From NCBI RefSeq assembly GCF_000245735.1, contig NZ_AHTH01000013.1:1-64000 (forward strand): 64,000 bases of DNA, in the 5' to 3' direction. Positions 38,107 through 47,244 of the stretch are shown here, piece after piece. A model generated the notes under the pieces. The model was not told where the DNA came from, searched no databases, and saw nothing but the letters and a program-made list of their open reading frames with translations. The position numbers and the translations under genes are program-made. Each line of letters starts with the position of its first letter. Within the stretch, counting starts at the first letter, position 1. Source of the stretch: Alishewanella jeotgali KCTC 22429. GTDB taxonomy: Bacteria; Pseudomonadota; Gammaproteobacteria; Enterobacterales; Alteromonadaceae.

Positions 38107-38135
38107 AGTCTAGACGTTCTTTGACTAAAATACAA
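38107..38135 (-). promoter_or_regulatory. Sigma-70 promoter of the thiamine operon
   Basis: TTGTAT (38135-38130), 17-base spacer, TAGACT (38112-38107) on the minus strand. The predicted start is at about 38100, exactly where the aptamer's P1 begins, which supports the call. Confidence 0.6.
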
Positions 38136-38141
38136 TATGCG

Positions 38142-40517
38142 CTAACGCCATTGCCCGTCTTGGTCTAATCCATCCTGCAATCGTTGAACAATATCCTTTG
38201 CAGGAATAGGTTTTGAGAAAAGATAACCTTGTCCGATATCACAGGCATGCTGCGTCAGCGTCTTGGCCTGGGCCTGAGTTTCAACACCCTCAGCAACAAC
38301 TTCCAACCCTAGCTTACGCACCATGGCGATAGTGGAGGTGATAATATCGAAATCTGCCTGATTATCGAGCATGCCAAACACAAAGCTCTTATCAATTTTG
38401 ATGATATCCACCGGCATTTGCCGTAAATAGCTAAGCGATGAATATCCCGTACCAAAATCGTCGATCGCCAGCCGGAAGCCTCGTGCCTTGAGCAGTTGCA
38501 TGCTGGCAATGGTGGCCGGGATATTGTTGGCAAGCAGGCTTTCTGTTAATTCGAACTCAAGATAACCCGCTGCTTGCGGATAGCGCTGGTTGAGTCTATC
38601 CAGTAACGCAGGTAATGCCGGATCATTTAACTGGGCTGTCGACAGGTTTATCGCTATCGTCAACTCACTAAAGCCCTGTTGTTGTAATTCTGTTAGTAGC
38701 TGATAACTCTTTTCAATCACCCAGTAGCCGACCGGAATCATTAGCTGCGCATACTCCAGCACAGAAATAAATTCATCCGGCGGAACCATCCCTCTACTAG
38801 GGCTTTGCCAACGTAACAAAGCTTCCAGCCCAATCAGCTTGCGATCAGCGAACCGGATCTGTGGTTGTAAATGCAGATCAAATTGTTGATGCAAAAGCGC
38901 CAATTTTAAATCTGCCTCCAGAGCCAAACGGTTTTGGAATGCATCAAACATTTGCTGGCTATAAAAGTGGACCACATTACCGCCACGGGCTTTCGCCTGA
39001 TACATTGCCAGATCCGCCTGACGCACCAGATCATCCGTTTTCAGTCTCGGATTACGGGTACAACTGATGCCGATACTGACATTTAGGCCATACTCTTCTT
39101 GTTCTAACTGCATTGGCACGCTAAATACGTCAATCAGACGCAATGCCAGTTCTTCCAGCTCATTCGGACTAGTGACCTCGGTGACCACGACGAACTCGTC
39201 GCCACCAAAGCGACAAATCAAATCCGTCTTAGTCAGAGCGGCTCGTAAGCGGTGCGCCGCTTCAATTAACAGCTGATCACCATGTTCATGGCCTTTAATA
39301 TCATTGACCCGCTTAAACTGGTCGAGGTCAAGAAATAACAGACCGAGCCAAAAACCTCCACCGGATAAAGCAGCAATACGTTTCTTCAGCTGAAATTGCA
39401 ACATGTTGCGATTTGCCAGACCGGTTAGCAGGTCAAACATCGCCATATTTTCCAGCTCTCGGGTTTGAGATTGAATCGCATCCTGCAATTTTTCCAGCTG
39501 ATGACTCAAGGTCTGACTTACCGCACTTAACTTATCAACCTCGTCGGTTAACATCGGGCTGGCCACGGGTAAGGTTTCTCGGAATAAACGGAACTTACTC
39601 TCTGCCAACAAGGGTAGCGCGCGCGAAACCTGGAGTAAACGTCCACTCAGCCGGCGGGTAAGCCAGAAAGTTAACCAGGCAAATAGCAGAAAACATAATG
39701 ATGCAAACATAACCAACTGCCATTGAAAACGTTGATTGGCACGCTGATACTCACTAATATCTTCCAGTAAAATTAATTGGTAACGTTTGTTCTCTTGTTC
39801 TGACAGCACCAAACGATATACCGAATAAGTTCCCGCGACGGAGGCCACTTGGCTGGCCAGCTCAGAACTTTGCAGAAAAAGGCTTAAATCAGGCTTACTC
39901 AAGCTCGCGGTAGCAGAGAGTAGCGCCGTACCAGTTTTATCCTGGCTAACAATAACGATTTCACTTTGTAACGCCTGCCCGAGTGCAACCACGACATCAG
40001 CCAGTGTTTGGCTGGCAAGCAATACCGCTATTTGCCCGCTAGCATCGGCAAGCGGCACACTGATCACGTTACTGCAATGTTCAGCGCAGTAAATGCGGGA
40101 CAGCGCCCGCTGCTGCAGACGCGTATCATCAACCAAAGTGCGTAATTCAATGGGGAAGCTCTGGTTCGCAAAAGACGGCTGCTCGGCTTGTTCAAACAAC
40201 CATAACGCATCAATCTTCAGATAAAGACTGAAACTCTCCTGCTGTGTTGCTAACTGCTGCAGAAAATGCGTAAAACCATCTTGCCGCTGTAACTCAACTT
40301 GCTCAGCAAAGCTTTCAAACCAGGCATGTTGCTGGCTTGAAAGTAATTGCAGATACTGTTTGAAGTGCTGTTCTACCTGCAGCTGCTTTAGTTGTTGCTG
40401 CCCGGCAAAACTGTCGCTTAAGCGTTGCAGCGATAAGCTGGTGACTAAAATCAGCAATATCAGCATTAATGCCAGCGTCAGCAGTAGAATTTTCGATGGG
40501 AAACTCAAAAAACGCAT
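38142..40517 (-). CDS. Membrane GGDEF/EAL cyclic-di-GMP protein
   Basis: Protein of 791 residues starting at 40517 (MRFLSFPSK) where TGATG links it to the upstream gene. Two membrane helices (about 10-30 and 268-287) enclose a periplasmic sensor of about 235 residues with a Cys pair (YCAEHC). A HAMP-like segment leads to GGDEF (RFGGDEF at about 436-442) and EAL (EALLRW near 565; DDFGTGYSSL later). Both signature motifs are intact, but the inhibitory RxxD site before GGDEF reads TKTD, so product inhibition is probably absent. Either activity could dominate. Confidence 0.9.
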   Translation of the reverse strand: MRFLSFPSKILLLTLALMLILLILVTSLSLQRLSDSFAGQQQLKQLQVEQHFKQYLQLLSSQQHAWFESFAEQVELQRQDGFTHFLQQLATQQESFSLYLKIDALWLFEQAEQPSFANQSFPIELRTLVDDTRLQQRALSRIYCAEHCSNVISVPLADASGQIAVLLASQTLADVVVALGQALQSEIVIVSQDKTGTALLSATASLSKPDLSLFLQSSELASQVASVAGTYSVYRLVLSEQENKRYQLILLEDISEYQRANQRFQWQLVMFASLCFLLFAWLTFWLTRRLSGRLLQVSRALPLLAESKFRLFRETLPVASPMLTDEVDKLSAVSQTLSHQLEKLQDAIQSQTRELENMAMFDLLTGLANRNMLQFQLKKRIAALSGGGFWLGLLFLDLDQFKRVNDIKGHEHGDQLLIEAAHRLRAALTKTDLICRFGGDEFVVVTEVTSPNELEELALRLIDVFSVPMQLEQEEYGLNVSIGISCTRNPRLKTDDLVRQADLAMYQAKARGGNVVHFYSQQMFDAFQNRLALEADLKLALLHQQFDLHLQPQIRFADRKLIGLEALLRWQSPSRGMVPPDEFISVLEYAQLMIPVGYWVIEKSYQLLTELQQQGFSELTIAINLSTAQLNDPALPALLDRLNQRYPQAAGYLEFELTESLLANNIPATIASMQLLKARGFRLAIDDFGTGYSSLSYLRQMPVDIIKIDKSFVFGMLDNQADFDIITSTIAMVRKLGLEVVAEGVETQAQAKTLTQHACDIGQGYLFSKPIPAKDIVQRLQDGLDQDGQWR

Positions 40518-41689
40518 CAGAACCAGTACATCAGTTGCAGCGCCCAAACCTGCCAGTGACGCTGATTATTCAAAGCCAGGTCGGGCATTAAACTGGGTGA
40601 CAGACGGCCAGTTCCCTCAACCCAGTGCTGTTCTGCCTGTAGGCGCCAACGCGTCGCAAAATCATAACTTAGCCCCAGCATCAAGGTATGCTGATAACCA
40701 AAATGGGCTGGTATCCCTGCCGTCTGCAAGTTGCTGCCATGACGGTCGTCTTTATCCCGGGTGTAATAATCAACGCTGGCTATCGCTGTCAGCCCATGCT
40801 GAAAACGATATCGCGCTAAAACGTATCCGCCCCAGCCAAATTGCGTTTGCGCAAACCCTGACTGATAAAATCCATTGATTGACAAGCGTTCCTGCGTAAC
40901 TTCGGCGGCTAATTCCCAATTTTCCAGCTGGTAACGCCAGTTCAGCATAACACGTTGCACTGTCATATCCCCCGATGAGAACAGATCACTCTCTGCGGGT
41001 TTATACTCAAACTCAGAATCCAACAGTGATATACCGTAAGTTGCCTGACTATCTGCCGGCTGCCAAAACACGCTGGCCTGATGCACATATTTCTGACGCG
41101 CCCTGCCACGGATCAGGGGGCCAAGTAATAACTGTCCCTGCGCATCACTAATGCTGGTTGCGCCGAAACTCCAGTTATATTCTAATTCACCATACTGATG
41201 TTGCCGGTATCCTTTAACTGCTATGCCATCACTGGCTACTGCGATATCACGAAATACATCGTAATAAACGGACTGTGGCAAAATAATGCTTGGACGGGTA
41301 AAAGGAACATCACGGGTGCTGGAATACAACCAGTGCTGATTTTTATAACGACCTAAATATAAGTTAAGCTGATGATCAAAACGATCAATCACACTGATAT
41401 CAGCAAACAAGTAATCCAGTCGAACACCCTCTGGATAACGGTTACCGCCATTCAGGTAAACGACTTGTCCAGCGATTTTAAATTTATCGTATCGTTGCCA
41501 CTTGGCGTTTAAACCCAGCTCAGTTAGTGCAGCCGAAGCATTACCACTATTGTTAACCGCATTACTGTCTGCTGCTTGCACCAATCCCTGGGCAACAAAG
41601 CCATGCCAATCCAGATCGCTTGCAGCCAGAGAACCACTTAATAGTAAGCTGCTGACACTGAGTACTGTTACGGTAATGTTACTTTTCAT
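40517..41689 (-). CDS. Outer-membrane porin-like beta-barrel protein
   Basis: Protein of 390 residues with a signal peptide cleaved after SLA (about residue 22). The rest is alternating beta-strand sequence rich in aromatic residues and ends in LQLMYWF, the C-terminal aromatic of outer-membrane barrels. No named porin family was recognised with certainty. Its start overlaps the PstS-like gene by eleven bases and its stop overlaps the GGDEF/EAL start, so the three genes act as one unit. Confidence 0.75.
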   Translation of the reverse strand: MKSNITVTVLSVSSLLLSGSLAASDLDWHGFVAQGLVQAADSNAVNNSGNASAALTELGLNAKWQRYDKFKIAGQVVYLNGGNRYPEGVRLDYLFADISVIDRFDHQLNLYLGRYKNQHWLYSSTRDVPFTRPSIILPQSVYYDVFRDIAVASDGIAVKGYRQHQYGELEYNWSFGATSISDAQGQLLLGPLIRGRARQKYVHQASVFWQPADSQATYGISLLDSEFEYKPAESDLFSSGDMTVQRVMLNWRYQLENWELAAEVTQERLSINGFYQSGFAQTQFGWGGYVLARYRFQHGLTAIASVDYYTRDKDDRHGSNLQTAGIPAHFGYQHTLMLGLSYDFATRWRLQAEQHWVEGTGRLSPSLMPDLALNNQRHWQVWALQLMYWF

Positions 41690-42095
41690 GAAGTGTCACC
41701 ACCCTGAGTTCGGCAGATCTGGTACTCTGCGGCAGATAGCCAATAGCGCCGGGCGTCTGCTCAAGCGCATTTAATAAGGCGTCGACTGATGGAAAAAGTT
41801 GAGGAGTACCACCGATACCCGAATACCGCTGCCGATGCCAGATTGCATCAAGCTGATAAGGAAACATTTTCAGGTAATTGCGAGTGAAACTATTATGCTC
41901 TGCAGTATCTGAAGGCAATACCAACACCTGGATAGCCTGACCGTCTGCCCACCGCGTTTGCCGCATACTAAAAATGGCTCTTAACTGCGCTGTGGTCAAC
42001 TGCGTCTCACTAACCGAAGGATGCACTACGACTTCAACCGCCCTGCAAGGCAGTGCTAAAAGTAGCAAACAGCAAAATCCATACAACAATCTCAT
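41679..42095 (-). CDS. Small PstS-like periplasmic binding protein
   Basis: Protein of 138 residues with a signal peptide ending at CRA (about residue 19). TTAQLRAIFSMRQTRWADG and GAIGYLPQS match the phosphate-binding PstS-like superfamily, but the length covers only one lobe of that fold. No ABC permease or ATPase is nearby. First gene of a three-gene cassette with a barrel protein and a GGDEF/EAL protein, suggesting a ligand sensor for the latter rather than a transporter part. Confidence 0.75.
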   Translation of the reverse strand: MRLLYGFCCLLLLALPCRAVEVVVHPSVSETQLTTAQLRAIFSMRQTRWADGQAIQVLVLPSDTAEHNSFTRNYLKMFPYQLDAIWHRQRYSGIGGTPQLFPSVDALLNALEQTPGAIGYLPQSTRSAELRVVTLHEK

Positions 42096-42134
42096 TGTTT
42101 ATCCGTTTAATCAGCGCCAACCAAGTGCCCGCCC

Positions 42135-42158
42135 AAAAAAGCCGGCATTTAAACCGGC
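42135..42158 (-). terminator. mgtE rho-independent terminator
   Basis: On the minus strand GCCGG - TTTAAATG - CCGGC followed by TTTTTT, 77 bases beyond the mgtE stop and 40 bases before the PstS-like gene. Confidence 0.7.
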
Positions 42159-42234
42159 GTATCTAAGTCTAAGATATTGAATACACAATATTTAAGCAAT
42201 AGTACCTTTGGGTTGTTACCAACAGATAAAAAAT

Positions 42235-43578
42235 TTATAACCCCAAATACCAGGTAGCAATCGAAAAATACAGCACTACCCCTGCCACGTCCGCAATAGA
42301 GGTAATTAAGGGGCCACTGGCGGTGGCCGGGTCGAGATTAAAACGGCTCAGTAAAAACGGCAGCGACATACCTATTAAGCTACCAACCAACACCACCAGC
42401 ATCATAGTGGACGCGACGACGACGGCAATATCAGCGCCACCGCGCCAAAAACCAAGACCAACTACAGCGGCGGACATAGTTAAACCCAGCAAACCGGCAA
42501 CCAGGCACTCTTTGCCCAGCAAATAGCCCCAGTCGCGCAGTTTGATATCACCGGTGGCCAGGGCCCGAACCATTAGCGTACCGGATTGGGCGCCGGCGTT
42601 ACCGCTACTGGCAATAAGTAACGGCAAAAAGAATAATAAAGCCAGATAACTGGAAATGGTTTCTTCATAAAAGGCGATACCGGCACCGGAAAAAATATTG
42701 CCAAACACCAGCACAACCAACCAGAACACCCGCTTGCGGTACAGCAGGCCGATACCCGCCTCTTTTACGCTACTTTCCAGCTTGCCGATAGTGGCCGTTT
42801 TATGGAAGTCTTCGGTGGCCTCTTCTTCGGCGACGTCCATCGCATCATCGTAGGTTACGATGCCAACCATCTGCTCCAGCTCATTGACAATCGGCAGGGC
42901 CAGTAAGTCATATTTGGCGATCAGTGCTGCTACCTCTTCCTGCGGCATTTCAACGCTGGCACAGATCGGATCGTGATTCATTAAATCATCCACCCGCATA
43001 CTGACTGGTGCCAGGATCAGGTCACGTAAGCTGACCACGCCAATCAGTTTTCGCGCTTTATCTACAACATAGGCAGAATAGATAGTTTCTTTATCCGGCG
43101 CTTCACGGCGCAGTACTTCAATCGCCTCCCGCACGGTCAACTCCGGCTGCAGGATTGCGTAATCCGACGTCATAATGGCACCGGCAGTGCCCTCCTCGTA
43201 GGAGGTCAGACGCAGCAGATCCTCACGTTCAGCCTGAGCCAGTGCCGGTAATAACGTATCACGCTGTTCATCAGTTAAGCGGTTAAACAGATCGGCGCGT
43301 TCATCAGACGACATTTGCCGGATAATCGGTGACAGTTTGCGCCGGCTGACCCGAATCGCCAGCCGCACTTGCTCTTCGGCGGGTAAGTAGCCAAACACCT
43401 CAGCTTGCTCAGCCCGTGGCAGTGCCGTCAGTAAGATCCATTGATCCTGAATTGAAAACTCAGTTAAGGCCGCGGCATAGTCAGCCGGGTGTACGTCTTC
43501 CAGTTGGTCACGGACCAGATGTACCGTATCACGCTCCAGAGCGGTGCGCAGGGTATCGATAAGAACGGGTAATTCCAT
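42235..43578 (-). CDS. mgtE: Magnesium transporter MgtE
   Basis: Mg2+ channel of 447 residues. The cytosolic N domain (superhelical, about 1-125) and two CBS domains (about 130-250) sense Mg2+; five C-terminal helices form the pore, with the conserved LIASSGNAGAQSGTLMVRALA region and FLLSRFNLDPATASGPLITS. All domains are present. The gene is transcribed toward the GGDEF cassette and away from DUF432-mscS. A hairpin covers its SD (43585-43613). Confidence 0.95.
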   Translation of the reverse strand: MELPVLIDTLRTALERDTVHLVRDQLEDVHPADYAAALTEFSIQDQWILLTALPRAEQAEVFGYLPAEEQVRLAIRVSRRKLSPIIRQMSSDERADLFNRLTDEQRDTLLPALAQAEREDLLRLTSYEEGTAGAIMTSDYAILQPELTVREAIEVLRREAPDKETIYSAYVVDKARKLIGVVSLRDLILAPVSMRVDDLMNHDPICASVEMPQEEVAALIAKYDLLALPIVNELEQMVGIVTYDDAMDVAEEEATEDFHKTATIGKLESSVKEAGIGLLYRKRVFWLVVLVFGNIFSGAGIAFYEETISSYLALLFFLPLLIASSGNAGAQSGTLMVRALATGDIKLRDWGYLLGKECLVAGLLGLTMSAAVVGLGFWRGGADIAVVVASTMMLVVLVGSLIGMSLPFLLSRFNLDPATASGPLITSIADVAGVVLYFSIATWYLGL

Positions 43579-43584
43579 AACGGC

Positions 43585-43613
43585 CTCTTATCAGCTCGGG
43601 CGCTTGATAAGAG
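43585..43613 (-). promoter_or_regulatory. Hairpin masking the mgtE ribosome binding site
   Basis: On the minus strand CTCTTATC (43613-43606) pairs with GATAAGAG (43592-43585), with an inner AGC/GCT. The AAGAG SD, five to seven bases before the ATG, lies in the 3' arm. This could make translation conditional. Confidence 0.5.
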
Positions 43614-43864
43614 ACATTATAGCGTCAGCTTATTAAGCGCAGATTAATTCGAATCTTGGGAATATGCAGGCCAGGCCTGCTACTGGGTAAGTCCATAAAG
43701 GATGCAAACTCCACAAGGATAAGGGTTAAGTTGCCAGGTAAAGACTGGCTAAATTGCTGGTTATTTTATAGTTTAACTTAGCTTAACTCAACCTGAGCGG
43801 GAAAAAGTTTTCTGGTGCAACTGCGACTTTCTGCTAGCATAGGGGTCACCAACAGGAGTGTATT

Positions 43865-44671
43865 ATGTCAACATCTGAGCACGCTTCACCTTTACAGTGG
43901 TGGTTACCTCAGGCACTAGAGCTGGAGCAATGCTGGCAAGTCGCTATAGGTCCACTTACCTTATACCTAAAGCGTAATTTGCAGGAATGGTTGTTTAGCT
44001 TCGAGCGCGATAATGAATCAGAACTGCAATGCAGATTAGAAAGCAACGGTGCGGTCTGTTTACCTGAATTACTCGCCACACAGCGCTTTATGTTCCGCCA
44101 CAGCCCTACTACTTTTCAGCTTAAACCCAAACTACTGGATCGGTCCGTGGTAATTAAAACCCGGCAGCGGGTAAGTATTCCCCCCGGAGAAAACAGTGTG
44201 TTTTACATTAGCTCACCGGTGGTGATCGATATCACAGTGCAACAACCTGAATTGAGTTTGCTCCAGCTCCCTGTGCAACGTTTATCTGATACCTGGTTTG
44301 GGCCACCAACGCATCATGGGGAGCTTTGCTACGCCGATAAAACTCAGGCCAGACACTGTTTAGAGGAAATTCCGCCACGCCCGCACCGGGCAATCACTGC
44401 TGTGACCATTGAAAACCGCTCCACAGCCATATTAACCTTGGATAAGCTAAGTATTCCTTTACCCTATCTGGCACTGTATGGCCATCAGGACGGCAGCTTA
44501 TGGACCGATCCGATAGTATTAAGACATGAAAACCTGCAAAGCCTGAGCCATTTTCAACTGGGTCAAACCTTACCAGTAGGTTTGACCAGCCAACAGCAAC
44601 TCGCACCGGCGCAGTTTAAAACGGATTCCAGAGGCCTGGTCCGTGCGTTCACCGACATTTTTCAGCACTAA
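43865..44671 (+). CDS. DUF432 family protein
   Basis: Protein of 268 residues without signal peptide or membrane helix. It looks like DUF432, a beta-rich family of unknown function often found beside small mechanosensitive channels. Characteristic parts are VSIPPGENSVFYISSPVVIDI in the centre and ITAVTIENRSTAILTLDKLSIPLPYLALYG. GGAG lies eight bases before the ATG. It is nine bases upstream of the mscS gene, so co-translation is likely; a regulator of the channel is a guess. The 286-base region upstream holds the mgtE leader hairpin and a palindrome at 43666-43680 but no gene. Confidence 0.8.
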   Translation: MSTSEHASPLQWWLPQALELEQCWQVAIGPLTLYLKRNLQEWLFSFERDNESELQCRLESNGAVCLPELLATQRFMFRHSPTTFQLKPKLLDRSVVIKTRQRVSIPPGENSVFYISSPVVIDITVQQPELSLLQLPVQRLSDTWFGPPTHHGELCYADKTQARHCLEEIPPRPHRAITAVTIENRSTAILTLDKLSIPLPYLALYGHQDGSLWTDPIVLRHENLQSLSHFQLGQTLPVGLTSQQQLAPAQFKTDSRGLVRAFTDIFQH

Positions 44672-44680
44672 GGAGTTGCT

Positions 44681-45541
44681 ATGCTAGACAAACTCTGGCT
44701 ATTTTTAAATTCACCTACTGTGATAAATGGCTTGCAAGCACTGTTATTTGTCGGCATCGGCTTTGTGTTGGCGCGCCAGGTGTCACGGGCTGCCGAAAAA
44801 CTGATCAGTAAAAACTTTTCCCGCCATCATGCCGCACTATTTAAACGTCTGATTTACTGGCTCATCCTGGCATTATTCAGCGCATCGGCATTACATCAGT
44901 TGGGCTTTTCGCTGGGCGTGTTACTCGGGGCCGCTGGGGTACTATCTGTCGCTATTGGCTTTGCCTCACAAACATCTGCCTCAAACCTGATTAGCGGCCT
45001 GTTTTTAATTGGCGAGCAACCTTTTCAGGTCGGTGATGTGATTAAAGTGGGTAATACTACCGGTGAGGTGCTGTCGATCGATTTACTTTCTGTAAAACTG
45101 CGTACCTTTGATAATCTCTTTGTAAGGCTGCCGAATGAAAGCCTGATTAAATCTGAAGTGACTAATCTGACCCGGTTCCCGATCCGGCGGTTTGATATAT
45201 TGTTGGGCGTCGCCTATAAAGAAAATATCTCCAAAGTACGACAAGTGTTGTTTGCCGTTGCTGAGAACAATCCGTTATGTCTGGATGAACCGGCGCCAGC
45301 GTTTTTATTCACCGGCTTTGGCGATTCAGCACTGAATCTGCAATTTTCAGTGTGGAGTACGTCAGAAAATTTCCGGGCTTTGCGTAATAGTTTGCAAGAG
45401 GAGATCAAACTCGCCTTTGAAGCAGAAAATATTGAAATACCCTATCCACAACGTACGGTATATCTTTCGGCCGAGGGCATGACGCCAATGCAATTTACAA
45501 GCGGCACTGCCAGTAGCGAGGCAAAATCCGGACGCAGTTAA
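44681..45541 (+). CDS. mscS: Small-conductance mechanosensitive channel (MscS family)
   Basis: Channel protein of 286 residues. Three N-terminal helices lead into the MscS beta domain: VLSVAIGFASQTSASNLISGLFLIGE split by the pore helix, then QPFQVGDVIKVGNTTGEVLSIDL. A vestibule domain and short polar tail follow. It releases solutes on osmotic downshock. Middle gene of DUF432-mscS-beta-barrel; the next gene follows after 13 bases. Confidence 0.92.
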   Translation: MLDKLWLFLNSPTVINGLQALLFVGIGFVLARQVSRAAEKLISKNFSRHHAALFKRLIYWLILALFSASALHQLGFSLGVLLGAAGVLSVAIGFASQTSASNLISGLFLIGEQPFQVGDVIKVGNTTGEVLSIDLLSVKLRTFDNLFVRLPNESLIKSEVTNLTRFPIRRFDILLGVAYKENISKVRQVLFAVAENNPLCLDEPAPAFLFTGFGDSALNLQFSVWSTSENFRALRNSLQEEIKLAFEAENIEIPYPQRTVYLSAEGMTPMQFTSGTASSEAKSGRS

Positions 45542-45554
45542 AGGGAGAAGTGTA

Positions 45555-47192
45555 ATGTGGCGTCAGTTTGGTCTGCTCGGTATCGGTCTGTGCAGTCTGC
45601 CCCTTGCGGCAGATTGTCAGTCTGACTTCGATCCGACAGAACTAAAAACACGCCAACCGATAATTGCTACAATTCAATTTCAACAAGAAAACGTCTTTGA
45701 TCTTGATGAGCCTGGTATATTTTGGCTACATCGCTTTGCTAACCACACCCACATTATTACCACCGAACAAACCATCCGCGATGACTTACTGTTTCTGCAG
45801 GATGCCCCGCTGAACCTATCAGAGCTGGCCGAGACCGAGCGTCTATTACGTAGCCGCCGTTATCTGCGTGATGCCAGGGTAGAGGTTGTACAGTATTGCC
45901 CTGGAGCGAATACCGCGACCGTGCGCGTCACCACCTGGGATAACTGGTCACTCCTGCCAAAAATCGATTTTTCCAGCGAGGGGGGTGAAACCAAGTACTC
46001 GTTGGGCGTTGCCGAGGATAACCTGCTGGGTTCAGGTAATCAGATCCAGCTTGATTACGCCAAAGACAGTGAGCGCAGCGGCTATTTGCTTAGTTTTGCC
46101 AGCCCGAATATCTTCGGTAGCCACTGGAATACCCTGCTGAGCTATGCCGATAACTCTGATGGTGAAAACTATCGCTTCGCAGTACAGCGGCCGTTCTACC
46201 GGCTGGATTCGAACTGGGCCTTTAATGCTGACCTGGTAAAAAACAAAGAGCAGGTCACTGATTACTTATTATCGGAAACCGTTAACGAATATAACCGCAC
46301 CCGGCACCAGTTTGATGCTTCTGCCGGTTTTAAACTGGCACTGCGCGGTCACACCATCCAACGGCTAAATATTGGTATGCAACTGGAGGATGTTGATTTT
46401 AATGAACTGGACAGTACGGTTTTAAGCTTGCCTGAGCAGCGCAACCTGTCTTACCTCTATCTGGAATACCAGTTACTGCAGGATGACTTCTACAAGCTGT
46501 ATAACATCAATCAGTTTAACCGGGTTGAGGATATTAATGCCGGCTGGCAACTGCGGCTGCGGTTGGGCTTTTTGCAACCCTGGCTGGGCGCCGATGAAGA
46601 TGGTTTAAGGCTGGAAGCGGAGGTAAGCAAAGCCTGGCAACTGAACGACCGCACCTGGCTCTTTTCAGATCTGGCCTATCAACAGCTGGACTGGCAGCAG
46701 CGCAAGCAAGAGTTGTGGCATCTGGGTTTACAGCTTAATCATCAGCTCAACGCCCGCAATAGTCTGGTCGGCAGTATCTCCGCCGAACGCGGCCGCAACT
46801 TGTTTGCCGACGAAGCCCTGTATCTCGGCGGAGATAGTGGCCTGCGCGCCTTCCCGCTGTATTATCAGCGTGGCGATAACCGCATGGTGGCCACCGCAGA
46901 GTATCGCCACTATACCGACTGGAATTTATGGCAGATTTTTGATGTCGGCTTTGCCGCCTTTGGTGATGTCGGCCGCAGCTGGGGCGGCCGCTCCGCAGAG
47001 GATTTGGCCGCATTAAACGGTAAAGCCGGTATCGATGATGAAATTCTGTTTGGCCTGGGCGTCGGCATTCGCTTACTGTCCAGCCACTCCAGCCGCGGCA
47101 CCATGATTCATCTGGATCTGACGCGGCCAATCAGTGATAACCCGGATCTAGGCAGCTGGCAGTGGCGTGTGACTGCCAAGCGCCGTTTTTAA
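45555..47192 (+). CDS. POTRA/beta-barrel outer-membrane protein (Omp85 superfamily)
   Basis: Protein of 545 residues with a signal peptide ending at LAA (about residue 19). Residues about 35-125 look like one POTRA domain (LAETERLLRSRRYLRDARVEV), followed by a 16-strand-like barrel (about 135-545) with GGDSGLRAFPLYYQRGDNRM, the surface-antigen (D15) strand region, and a C-terminal Phe. One POTRA is fewer than in BamA or TamA and the partner is unknown. Position after DUF432-mscS suggests a shared envelope-stress role. Confidence 0.82.
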   Translation: MWRQFGLLGIGLCSLPLAADCQSDFDPTELKTRQPIIATIQFQQENVFDLDEPGIFWLHRFANHTHIITTEQTIRDDLLFLQDAPLNLSELAETERLLRSRRYLRDARVEVVQYCPGANTATVRVTTWDNWSLLPKIDFSSEGGETKYSLGVAEDNLLGSGNQIQLDYAKDSERSGYLLSFASPNIFGSHWNTLLSYADNSDGENYRFAVQRPFYRLDSNWAFNADLVKNKEQVTDYLLSETVNEYNRTRHQFDASAGFKLALRGHTIQRLNIGMQLEDVDFNELDSTVLSLPEQRNLSYLYLEYQLLQDDFYKLYNINQFNRVEDINAGWQLRLRLGFLQPWLGADEDGLRLEAEVSKAWQLNDRTWLFSDLAYQQLDWQQRKQELWHLGLQLNHQLNARNSLVGSISAERGRNLFADEALYLGGDSGLRAFPLYYQRGDNRMVATAEYRHYTDWNLWQIFDVGFAAFGDVGRSWGGRSAEDLAALNGKAGIDDEILFGLGVGIRLLSSHSSRGTMIHLDLTRPISDNPDLGSWQWRVTAKRRF

Positions 47193-47244
47193 CACTACGT
47201 CAGACTAAAAACTAAGCAGCAAACGTCAACACGCTCTAGTTCTT

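Noticed and set aside
43666-43680. Palindrome GCAGGC-CAG-GCCTGC upstream of DUF432
   Set aside because: Short, single copy in the window and with no T tract; nothing supports a function.
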